From an uncultured Caulobacterales bacterium (GTDB lineage: Bacteria; Pseudomonadota; Alphaproteobacteria; Caulobacterales; Caulobacteraceae): 7,388 nt of DNA. The position numbers and the translations under genes are program-made. The DNA is taken from NCBI GenBank assembly GCA_903889785.1, contig CAISYT010000027.1, forward strand, positions 1 to 7,388, read 5' to 3'. Of the stretch, positions 1 through 5,669 are shown piece by piece. How positions within the stretch are numbered: position 1 is the stretch's first letter; every line of letters starts with the position of its first letter. Under the pieces are notes generated by a model. That model was not told the origin of the DNA. It ran no database searches and saw nothing but the letters and a program-made list of their open reading frames with translations.

Positions 1-218
1 CCCTGGCCAAGAGCACCCTGGCCCAGGCCGACCTCGACAGTGGCCGTCTCGTCGCGCCGCTGCGCGATCAGACGGCGGTAGATTTCGCCTATTTCGTGGT
101 CCACCCGAAGGCAAAGGGGCGACTGCCACAGGTGAAGGCCTTTACCTCCTGGCTGCGCGCCGAAGCAGCTGCACATGAGGCGGCGCTAGAGACGCTGGAC
201 GTCGGGGCCTGGATTTAA
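1..218 (+). CDS. LysR-type transcriptional regulator, C-terminal end (partial)
   Basis: The last 71 codons of a gene that begins before the window; the frame starts at base 3 and ends with TAA at 216-218. The translation has the typical end of a LysR-family effector-binding domain: an 'ADLDSGRLVAPL' stretch (the family's 'aaGrLv.pf' strand), then 'FAYFVVHP', then a final helix with 'VKAFTSWLRAEA'. This pattern is closest to the GcvA-like branch, whose members bind DNA through an N-terminal helix-turn-helix not seen here and sense a small molecule through this domain. Neither the target genes nor the ligand can be told from this fragment. The stop lies only a few bases before the DUF805-like remnant. 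The family call is fairly sure; any subfamily name is inference. Confidence 0.8.
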   Translation, partial: LAKSTLAQADLDSGRLVAPLRDQTAVDFAYFVVHPKAKGRLPQVKAFTSWLRAEAAAHEAALETLDVGAWI

Positions 219-220
219 GA

Positions 221-415
221 CCCTCGATTGATTTCGCGCCAAGGCTGGGTTCGCCCGACACCGGGCGCAGCGGCTGGAAGCCGCTTTGGTCGATCACCAT
301 CATCGGGGCCATCTTTGTTGTGGCCTGGATGGCCCAGCGCGGAACCCCCGGGCCAAACCGGTTCGGGCCCGATCCCCTGGCGGCCGATCCTGGCCAAGAT
401 CCATTCGAAAGCTAA
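221..415 (+). pseudogene. DUF805-family inner-membrane protein, C-terminal remnant
   Basis: This frame is open from 179 to the TAA at 413-415 but has no ATG, GTG or TTG before codons deep in the membrane segment (GTG at 320, ATG at 329), so it lacks a usable start. It reads 'PRLGSPDTGRSGW' (239-277), a hydrophobic segment of about 20 residues (287-334), then 'GTPGPNRFGPDP' (341-376) and a short acidic tail. This matches the C-terminal half of DUF805 proteins such as E. coli YhaH: RLHDT/DxRSxW, about 21 residues of membrane helix, then GTPGxNRFGPDP. The normal N-terminal half with the other helices is missing, because the LysR gene fills that space up to 218. It is most likely a fragment left by deletion. 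The alternative is a short single-helix protein using a rare CTG (209) or ATT (227) start. The 'H' of RLHD is replaced by 'GSP'. Confidence 0.6.
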
Positions 416-428
416 GCGCGACGGGAGC

Positions 429-812
429 TTACAGTGTTTCGGGGTCGATCCGCTGATCCAGCGCCAGCGGTTCTTCTCTCAACGACTCCAGCGCCTGTTG
501 ATGCCTATAGGCCGCCACATCAAACAGGGCCGCATTGAGGGCAGCATGTACCCGGGTCAAGGCGGAAGCGCCGGTGGCTTCAGCATAGGCGCAGGCGTCG
601 CCCAGGGCGAAAGCCCCCACGCCTCGTGAGACCCCTTTGATGGTGTGCAGGGCATCGCGCCAGCCCTCCGCCTGGGCATTCAGCATCGGGGCCCACAGCG
701 CCGCCTGTTCGCCAAACAGCCCCAGCACCTCATCGACCACCTTAGTATCAAAGGCCGCGAAGCGTTCAAGGTGGCCGAAATCAACGGCCCCCTTCAGGTC
801 GTGCTTGGCCAT
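429..812 (-). CDS. Hpt-domain histidine phosphotransfer protein
   Basis: A 127-residue cytoplasmic protein that is essentially one Hpt domain. The signature 'HTIKGVSRGVGA' starts at residue 56; His56 is the expected phosphorylated residue, followed by the conserved Lys59-Gly60. The rest is predicted helical, with an 'ALGDACAYAEA' helix after the active site, as in Hpt four-helix bundles. Such proteins shuttle phosphate between the receiver of a hybrid kinase and a response regulator. There is no kinase or receiver next to it, so it is an orphan. Size and style recall ShpA, the Caulobacter Hpt of the ShkA-ShpA-TacA stalk-gene pathway, but I cannot confirm orthology. The start is well supported: GAGGAG (819-824 on the complement) lies six bases before the ATG. 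It converges on the DUF805 remnant with a 13-base gap and is divergent from the tRNA gene. Confidence 0.85.
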   Translation of the reverse strand: MAKHDLKGAVDFGHLERFAAFDTKVVDEVLGLFGEQAALWAPMLNAQAEGWRDALHTIKGVSRGVGAFALGDACAYAEATGASALTRVHAALNAALFDVAAYRHQQALESLREEPLALDQRIDPETL

Positions 813-871
813 GGCCTACTCCTCGAATCCCTAAGCTGAGCACCATAGCGTATGCCCAAGGCCAGCGCCCC

Positions 872-899
872 TTGCGGCGGCTTCGAATTTGCGTATGTT
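872..899 (+). promoter_or_regulatory. candidate promoter of tRNA-Lys
   Basis: TTGCGG at 872-877 and TATGTT at 894-899 are separated by 16 bases and lie about 20 bases before the mature tRNA. This fits a sigma70-type promoter with a short 5' leader. It is a pattern match only. Confidence 0.4.
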
Positions 900-919
900 C
901 CGCGCCCTTGCAGAGATGC

Positions 920-992
<73 letters not shown>

Positions 993-995
<3 letters not shown>

Positions 996-1024
996 TCTCT
1001 TCCTTCGCGTGAGGAAGCAGATGG
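993..1024 (+). terminator. long hairpin directly at the tRNA-Lys 3' end
   Basis: CCATCT (993-998) pairs with AGATGG (1019-1024) and CTTCCT (999-1004) pairs with AGGAAG (1012-1017). This gives a 12-bp stem with one bulged C (1018) and a 7-base loop. There is no T-run after it, so it is not a classical intrinsic terminator. It may act as a terminator or as a 3' processing stem for the tRNA precursor. The left arm contains the tRNA's CCA. Confidence 0.45.
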
Positions 1025-1335
1025 ACCGTCCCTGAAATCCAAACCTTCCGCCTGCACCATACGATGCCGCTTCGCGCTGCACGCACTGCGTATTTGAACT
1101 TATTGCGGTAAAGACTGGCTATTTCAGCACAATCTGCTAACGAACCATCTATCGCGACCCAAAATGGATCGCGACGACGGCCCCCAGCGCGTGAGGGACG
1201 CTCCTTAAGCGTCTGCCTGTAGAGGCCGAACCCGATCCATAGAGAGCCCATTCACGCGGGGCGCTTTCCAAAAGCCCCCGCGCCCCTCCGGACCGTTTTC
1301 GCGTCCGGCGGCCGCGCACATTCGAAAGACTCGTT
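1025..1335 (+). other. gene-free rhlE upstream region with several hairpins
   Basis: No credible gene lies here; the minus-strand frames crossing it are open by chance and by tRNA antisense. A possible promoter is TTGAAC (1094-1099) with GCTATTTC (1118-1125); the latter resembles the Caulobacter -10 consensus GCTANAWC at seven of eight positions. An 8-base direct repeat ATCGCGAC occurs at 1151-1158 and 1168-1175, 17 bases apart. GACGCT (1197-1202) pairs with AGCGTC (1208-1213). CGCGGGG (1255-1261) pairs with CCCCGCG (1276-1282), with two further inner pairs. CCGGAC (1288-1293) pairs with GTCCGG (1303-1308). If transcribed, this would be a strongly folded leader before rhlE. Confidence 0.4.
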
Positions 1336-2754
1336 TTGACTCAATTTTCCGACCTCGGCCTCAACGAAGCCCTACTGAAGGCGCTTCGTTCCGAAGGCTA
1401 TGACACACCCACCCCGATCCAGGCCCAGGCCATTCCCGGCGTGATGCAGGGCAAGGACCTTTTGGGCATTGCCCAGACCGGCACCGGCAAGACAGCTGCC
1501 TTCGCCCTGCCCATCCTGCATCGCCTGGCGGGTAACCGCATTCCGGCCCCGCGCCGCGGCTGCCGCGTGCTGGTGCTATCGCCCACCCGCGAACTGGCCA
1601 GCCAGATCGCCGAAAGCTTCCGCACCTATGGCAAACACCTGGGCTTCACCGTCGCCCTAGTCTACGGCGGCGTGAAATACGGCCCGCAGATGCGCGCCCT
1701 GGCCGGCGGCATCGATATTCTGGTGGCCACCCCCGGCCGTCTGATCGACCACCTGCAGGAAAAGGTCGCCAACCTTTCCGCGACCGAGATCTTCGTGCTC
1801 GACGAAGCCGACCAGATGCTGGACCTGGGCTTCCTGCAGCCAATCCGCAAGATCGTCGCCCACCTGCCGAAAGACCGGCAGAACCTATTCTTCTCGGCCA
1901 CGATGCCGGGCGAAATCGGCAAGCTAGCCGGTGACCTGCTGAAAGACCCGATCAAGGTTTCGGTAGCCCCCACCGGCTCGACGGTCGAGCGTGTCGACCA
2001 ACGCGTTATCTTCGTGGAGGCCGACCGCAAGCGCGCCCTGCTGGCGGAACTGTTCGAAGAAGCCAAGATAGACAAGGCGATTGTCTTCACCCGCACCAAG
2101 CGCGGTGCCGACCGCGTGGCCAAGTCGCTGGAGGCCGCTGGTATCAGTGCCGCATCCATACACGGCGACAAGAGCCAAGCCCAGCGCGAACGGGCCCTGT
2201 CGGCCTTCAAGGCCGGTGCCTGCCGCGCCATGGTCGCAACGGATATTGCCGCCCGCGGCATCGACATTGACGCGGTCAGCCACGTGGTGAACTTCGAGTT
2301 GCCCAATGTGCCGGAATCCTACGTGCACCGGATTGGCCGCACCGCGCGCGCAGGGGCTGACGGCTCGGCCATTACCCTGTGCGCCGATGACGAACGCAAT
2401 CTGCTGCGCGACATACAGAAGTTGACGCGCCAGACCATTCCATCCTTCGACCGGCGGCGTGACCAGGCCCTGGCGGTGATGACCCGCGCCATGGGCGCTC
2501 AGGAATCGGCGACCTCGCCTGCGAAATGGAGCCCCGTCGAAGGCACTGATGCGCGGCCTAAGTCACGCCAACCGCATCGCGGCGGCGGCGGTCGTCCGGC
2601 GCATTCCGGCCAAAATAGGGGCGGACCAGATCGCAATGCGCGGCCGGCAAGCCACAGCGCCAATGCCGCCGCGCCCGGCGGTGATGGCCAAAAACGCTCG
2701 CGCAGCCGTCGGCGTCATCCCGGCGGCGGCCGCAGCGAAGCCACCCCCACCTAG
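1336..2754 (+). CDS. rhlE: DEAD-box ATP-dependent RNA helicase, RhlE type
   Basis: A 472-residue cytoplasmic RNA helicase with all the expected motifs. These are the Q motif (F4 through 'TPTPIQ' to about residue 29), motif I AQTGTGKT (46-53), Ia PTRELA (83-88), TPGR (132-135), II DEAD (156-159), III SAT (187-189), V ARGID (306-310) and VI HRIGRTAR (331-338). The two RecA-like domains end near residue 380. The last 90 residues are a low-complexity tail rich in Gly, Arg, Pro and Ser, as in RhlE proteins, probably an RNA-binding tether. The enzyme uses ATP to unwind short RNA duplexes, typically in ribosome assembly and RNA decay, especially in the cold. The start is TTG at 1336, giving 'MTQFSDLGL', the normal family beginning; a weak purine stretch GAAAGA lies 6-12 bases upstream. 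It is followed by csp and infA on the same strand. Subfamily placement rests on the tail and overall style. Confidence 0.9.
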   Translation: MTQFSDLGLNEALLKALRSEGYDTPTPIQAQAIPGVMQGKDLLGIAQTGTGKTAAFALPILHRLAGNRIPAPRRGCRVLVLSPTRELASQIAESFRTYGKHLGFTVALVYGGVKYGPQMRALAGGIDILVATPGRLIDHLQEKVANLSATEIFVLDEADQMLDLGFLQPIRKIVAHLPKDRQNLFFSATMPGEIGKLAGDLLKDPIKVSVAPTGSTVERVDQRVIFVEADRKRALLAELFEEAKIDKAIVFTRTKRGADRVAKSLEAAGISAASIHGDKSQAQRERALSAFKAGACRAMVATDIAARGIDIDAVSHVVNFELPNVPESYVHRIGRTARAGADGSAITLCADDERNLLRDIQKLTRQTIPSFDRRRDQALAVMTRAMGAQESATSPAKWSPVEGTDARPKSRQPHRGGGGRPAHSGQNRGGPDRNARPASHSANAAAPGGDGQKRSRSRRRHPGGGRSEATPT

Positions 2755-2935
2755 GTCTAGCGTACACTGAAGGCGGGCACCCTATAGATTCCAGTGGATT
2801 TTCGAGGTACCGTGGAAGAGCGTCGACCTCTGCCACGATCTGCTCTACCCCGCCCCTGGCGGACTATGGAAGCTGCTCTCAGATCTCGATCGGTCGCCGG
2901 ATGTCCCGGCGGCCAACTATTATGGAGACCTGAAA
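2755..2935 (+). promoter_or_regulatory. csp leader region with hairpin and candidate -10
   Basis: This 181-base gap lies before the cold-shock gene. CTATAG at 2782-2787 is a possible -10 element; no convincing -35 is seen. A start near 2793 would give an untranslated leader of about 140 bases, similar to the long leaders of cspA-type mRNAs. Within it CGTGG (2811-2815) pairs with CCACG (2833-2837) and AGAG (2817-2820) with CTCT (2828-2831), with one A-G mismatch between them. AGAGC (2817-2821) could instead pair with GCTCT (2842-2846), so two mutually exclusive folds are possible. The ribosome-binding site GGAG is at 2924-2927. Confidence 0.4.
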
Positions 2936-3145
2936 ATGGCTCAAGGCACCGTAAAGTGGTTCAACCCGACTAAGGGTTTTGGCTTCATTCAACCCACCGA
3001 TGGCGGCGCTGATGTGTTCGTCCACATCTCGGCGGTTGAACGCGCGGGTCTCGGCACCCTCAGCGAAGGCCAGAAGGTCAACTACGAACTCGAAAAAGAT
3101 CGTAAGAGCGGCAAGATGGCCGCCGGCAGCCTGAGCGCGGCATAA
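2936..3145 (+). CDS. CspA-family cold-shock protein
   Basis: A 69-residue single cold-shock (OB-fold) domain. It begins 'MAQGTVKWFNPTKGFGFI' with RNP1 KGFGFI (13-18) and RNP2 VFVHI (27-31), whose aromatic residues stack on single-stranded RNA or DNA. It acts in the cytoplasm as an RNA chaperone that melts mRNA structure, and some paralogues are induced by cold or in stationary phase. The length is normal for the family; the end 'AAGSLSAA' matches typical alphaproteobacterial members. The start is clear: GGAG lies eight bases before the ATG. infA follows after nine bases, so the two are very likely co-transcribed. Which csp paralogue this is cannot be decided from sequence alone, so no symbol is given. 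The upstream frame stays open without a start codon for 55 codons; see findings. Confidence 0.95.
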   Translation: MAQGTVKWFNPTKGFGFIQPTDGGADVFVHISAVERAGLGTLSEGQKVNYELEKDRKSGKMAAGSLSAA

Positions 3146-3154
3146 AGCCAGCTC

Positions 3155-3427
3155 ATGGCCAAGGAAGAGTTCCTGGAGTTCGACGGCATCGTCACCGAAT
3201 TGTTGCCTGAGGGCCGCTATCGGGTCCAACTCGACAACGACCACATGGTCCTAGCCTATACCGCCGGGCGCATGAAGAGGAATAAGATCCGCACGCTGGT
3301 CGGGGATCGGGTCACGATTGAGATGACGCCATACGACCTCACCAAGGGCCGTATCACCTTCCGCCACAAGACCGAATCGGCCGCGCCACGGCCTCCTGCG
3401 GCCCGCCCGCAGTTCCGTCGGCGATAG
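3155..3427 (+). CDS. infA: translation initiation factor IF-1, extended paralogue
   Basis: A 90-residue S1-type OB-fold protein. The beginning 'MAKEEFLEFDGIVTE', the centre 'KRNKIRTLVGDRVTIEM' and the end of the domain 'TPYDLTKGRITFRHK' are diagnostic for IF-1, which binds the ribosomal A site of the 30S subunit and works with IF-2 and IF-3. Normal IF-1 has about 72 residues; this one carries an 18-residue tail rich in Pro and Arg that ends in three arginines. It also departs from the usual sequence inside the fold ('DNDHMVLAYTAGRM' where most have 'ENGHEILAHISGKM'). These features and its place behind csp suggest a second, specialised IF-1 rather than the only copy; this is inference. There is no strong ribosome-binding site, so translation may be coupled to csp, whose stop is nine bases upstream. 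Confidence 0.92.
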   Translation: MAKEEFLEFDGIVTELLPEGRYRVQLDNDHMVLAYTAGRMKRNKIRTLVGDRVTIEMTPYDLTKGRITFRHKTESAAPRPPAARPQFRRR

Positions 3428-3450
3428 GCTTTCGGATAGATCGGACAAGG

Positions 3451-3482
3451 ACGGGCGCGATCGCCAAGACCGCGCCCGTTTC
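3451..3482 (+). terminator. intrinsic terminator after infA
   Basis: ACGGGCGCG (3451-3459) and CGCGCCCGT (3471-3479) form a perfect 9-bp GC-rich stem with an 11-base loop. A short run of T follows (3479-3481). It lies 23 bases after the infA stop and should close the csp-infA transcript. Confidence 0.85.
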
Positions 3483-3536
3483 GATTCCAGCGCCTGTGCC
3501 CCTAACCCGGAGGTACGCGATGGTCACCTTATAGCA

Positions 3537-3551
3537 GGCGGAATAACCGCC
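3537..3551 (-). terminator. small hairpin after the leftward lipid operon
   Basis: GGCGG and CCGCC form a 5-bp stem with a 5-base loop, seven bases beyond the DUF1365 stop codon on the minus strand. No T-run follows in that direction, so it is a weak terminator or an mRNA 3'-end stem. Its sequence is nearly the same as the hairpin at 5699-5713. Confidence 0.35.
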
Positions 3552-3558
3552 GTTTCCC

Positions 3559-4320
3559 TTAGTGCGCCACGCCCAGCGTAACGCTCGTCGTGGGCGACGC
3601 TGGCTTGGGGCGCAGGCCAATGCCCTTCAGCAGAATCTTCACCGCCTCCCAGTGGATTGCCGCCAGCACCCCGAGGGTCTGCCAGGGATGCTGGATCCAT
3701 GCGCGCAACAGGGCGGCATCCGTGAGGGGCTGGCCCTGGCCCGTGAAGGCGGCGGTCAGCACAGGGCTGCCCGCTCTGGTCACGAGAATGCGGATGGCGA
3801 CCTCTTGGTCTGGAGGTACGACGTCGAAACGATAGTCGAGGTCCATGTCCATAAAAGGCGAGACGTGGAAGCGCTTGGGCGCGGTCTGGCTGACCGCGTT
3901 GCCCGTCTGAGGGCCGGCGGCGATCATGTAGTTGTGGCTCTCACCAAAGGTGTTGTTCACCTCATAAAGTATGGCCCCAAGCTGCCCGACTGCGTCGCGA
4001 CAGAAATAGACCGTTAGCGGGTTAAACGCTCGGCCCAGGATTCGTGGCATGACCAGCATTTCGATATGAACGGCTGCCTCGCCGAGGCCGGCTTGGTCAA
4101 GTTTGGCAGCGATCTGGTCACGCAGGGGTGTTTTCGAGCCATCGCCGTGGTCGCGCTCAAAGACGCTGAACAGATTCAATCTGTTGAGACTGAACAGGCG
4201 CGTTACCCGTTGATGCGCACGATCGAGGTTCAGCCGAACCATAAAGATACGATAGGCGAGCTTGTGCCGTCGCGGCGTGATCCGCGCATGCGTCACCCGC
4301 CCGACGTAAAGCCCGTTCAT
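3559..4320 (-). CDS. DUF1365 family protein of the lipid-modification cluster
   Basis: A 253-residue protein with the DUF1365 (COG3496) pattern: 'YVGRVTHARITPRRHKLAYRIF' at residues 5-26, 'MPRILGRAFNPLTVYFC' at 91-107, 'EVNNTFGESHNY' at 120-131 and 'KRFHVSPFMDMDLDYRF' at 149-165. The length is usual for the family. Its reaction is not established. It nearly always sits beside a COG2907 FAD enzyme and a cyclopropane-synthase-like methyltransferase, and is therefore taken to act on membrane fatty acids. It is the second gene of the leftward operon: its ATG overlaps the stop of the FAD gene in an ATGA at 4317-4320, and GGAGG (complement of 4325-4329) inside that gene serves it. A C-terminal hydrophobic part (about 205-235) may contact the membrane. 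Confidence 0.88.
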   Translation of the reverse strand: MNGLYVGRVTHARITPRRHKLAYRIFMVRLNLDRAHQRVTRLFSLNRLNLFSVFERDHGDGSKTPLRDQIAAKLDQAGLGEAAVHIEMLVMPRILGRAFNPLTVYFCRDAVGQLGAILYEVNNTFGESHNYMIAAGPQTGNAVSQTAPKRFHVSPFMDMDLDYRFDVVPPDQEVAIRILVTRAGSPVLTAAFTGQGQPLTDAALLRAWIQHPWQTLGVLAAIHWEAVKILLKGIGLRPKPASPTTSVTLGVAH

Positions 4321-5669
4321 GCCGCCTCCAGGTCCAGCGGTACCGGGGCCGGGAGAGCCGCAGGCATACGATCGGATGCGTTGGCGACCTTCCAGGGACG
4401 TATCACATCGCCAATGGCCTCGGCGGCGGCAAGGCCCGATTGCAGGCCATCCTCATGAAAGCCGGAGCCGAAATAGGCACCACAATACCAAATCCCGCCC
4501 TCGCCCTGCAGGGTCGGCAGGCGCGGCTGCGCGGCGATGGCGGCACCATCGAACATAGGGTGCTCGTAATCCTGCTCAAGATGCACGCCAGTGCGAACGG
4601 GCTCGCGCGGCGGGTTTAGAGTCACGAACAGCGGGTCGGCCCCTTCGGGCATGGCATGCAGCTTGTTCATCCAATAGGTGATCGACGCATCGGCATCGAT
4701 GCCGGTGACGCCGCGATGATTCCAGCTCGACCAGGCGGCCTTGCGGTTGGGCATGAACCCAGCGTCGCCATGCAGCACTGTGCGGTTCTGACTATAGCGG
4801 AAACTCCCCAGCACCTGACGCTCTTTGGACGTTGGATTGGCGAGCATACGCAAAGCCTGGTCTGCGTGGGTGGCAACCACCACACGATCATACCGCTCCG
4901 CTACCCCGGCAGCGGTTTCAACGACCACGCCATCGCTCATGCGACAAATGTTACGCATAGGGCTAGACAGCAGCACTCGGCCACGAAAATCGGCCATCAG
5001 CTTTGCGATGTAGGCGCGTGAACCGCCCTTCACCGTGCGCCATTGCGGGCGTTCCTTGAAGTTCAGTTTCAGCAGACCGTGATTGTCGAAGAAACGCAGC
5101 ATCGCGCGGGCGGGGTAATCGCCAATGTCTTTGAGCGACGCCGACCAGATCGCGGCAGCTTGGGGCAGCAGGTGATCCTCTTGAAAGGCCCGGCAAAAGC
5201 CGCGCTGGACCATGTAGTCGGTCAAGGAGGTCTCAGCGTTCCAGGACTTTGCGTCGTTGGCACCATGGCGCTGGAACTTCAGCAAGTCAGAGATCATGGT
5301 CCAAAAGCGTGGCCGGAAAAGATTACGGCGCTGCGCTAGGAGCCCGGCCAGGCTGACCGAGGAATACTCGAACCCCCCGTTGTCAAGCGAGACGCCAAAA
5401 GACATGTCGGACCCAACAGTCTCGACATCGAAGTGGGCAAACATGGCCGTCAGGTTGGGGTAGTTGGCTTCGTTATAGACAATGAATCCGGTATCGACCG
5501 GCACCTTGCCTCGGCTGGTTTCGGCGTCCACGGTATGGGCGTGCCCCCCCAGTCGGCTGTCGGCCTCATAGAGCGTGACGTCGTGGACCTTGGATAGAAG
5601 CCAAGCCGCCGACAGGCCGGAAACGCCGGAGCCGATCACTGCGATCCGCAGGGGGTGGTTCGGTGGCAA
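4317..5669 (-). CDS. FAD-dependent amine-oxidase-like protein (COG2907)
   Basis: A 450-residue flavoprotein. The N-terminus 'RIAVIGSGVSGLSAAWLL' is the Rossmann dinucleotide fold (Gly13, Gly15, Gly18); Glu35 probably holds the adenosine ribose, and 'RLGGHAHT' (39-46) is the usual GG element. The C-terminal FAD contact is 'CGAYFGSGFHEDGLQSGL', around 396-413. COG2907 members are called NAD/FAD-binding or amine oxidases, but their genome context points to fatty-acid desaturation or oxidation. In Rhodobacter, flavoproteins of this kind take part in furan fatty acid formation; I recall this from the literature and cannot map this protein to one step. The start is TTG at 5669, with AAGGA (complement of 5679-5683) nine bases before it; no downstream start keeps the Rossmann strand. 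First gene of the operon with DUF1365. Confidence 0.88.
   Translation of the reverse strand: MPPNHPLRIAVIGSGVSGLSAAWLLSKVHDVTLYEADSRLGGHAHTVDAETSRGKVPVDTGFIVYNEANYPNLTAMFAHFDVETVGSDMSFGVSLDNGGFEYSSVSLAGLLAQRRNLFRPRFWTMISDLLKFQRHGANDAKSWNAETSLTDYMVQRGFCRAFQEDHLLPQAAAIWSASLKDIGDYPARAMLRFFDNHGLLKLNFKERPQWRTVKGGSRAYIAKLMADFRGRVLLSSPMRNICRMSDGVVVETAAGVAERYDRVVVATHADQALRMLANPTSKERQVLGSFRYSQNRTVLHGDAGFMPNRKAAWSSWNHRGVTGIDADASITYWMNKLHAMPEGADPLFVTLNPPREPVRTGVHLEQDYEHPMFDGAAIAAQPRLPTLQGEGGIWYCGAYFGSGFHEDGLQSGLAAAEAIGDVIRPWKVANASDRMPAALPAPVPLDLEAA

Noticed and set aside
228..629. Plus-strand open frame of 133 codons
   Set aside because: It runs partly antisense to the Hpt gene and partly out of frame with the DUF805 remnant; its translation is Pro/Gly/Ser-rich and fits no family.
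1662..2306. 214-codon minus-strand frame inside rhlE
   Set aside because: It is a shadow of the GC-rich helicase gene; all conserved motifs are on the plus strand.
2879..3244. 121-codon minus-strand frame over csp and infA
   Set aside because: It is antisense to two clearly conserved genes and has no family resemblance of its own.
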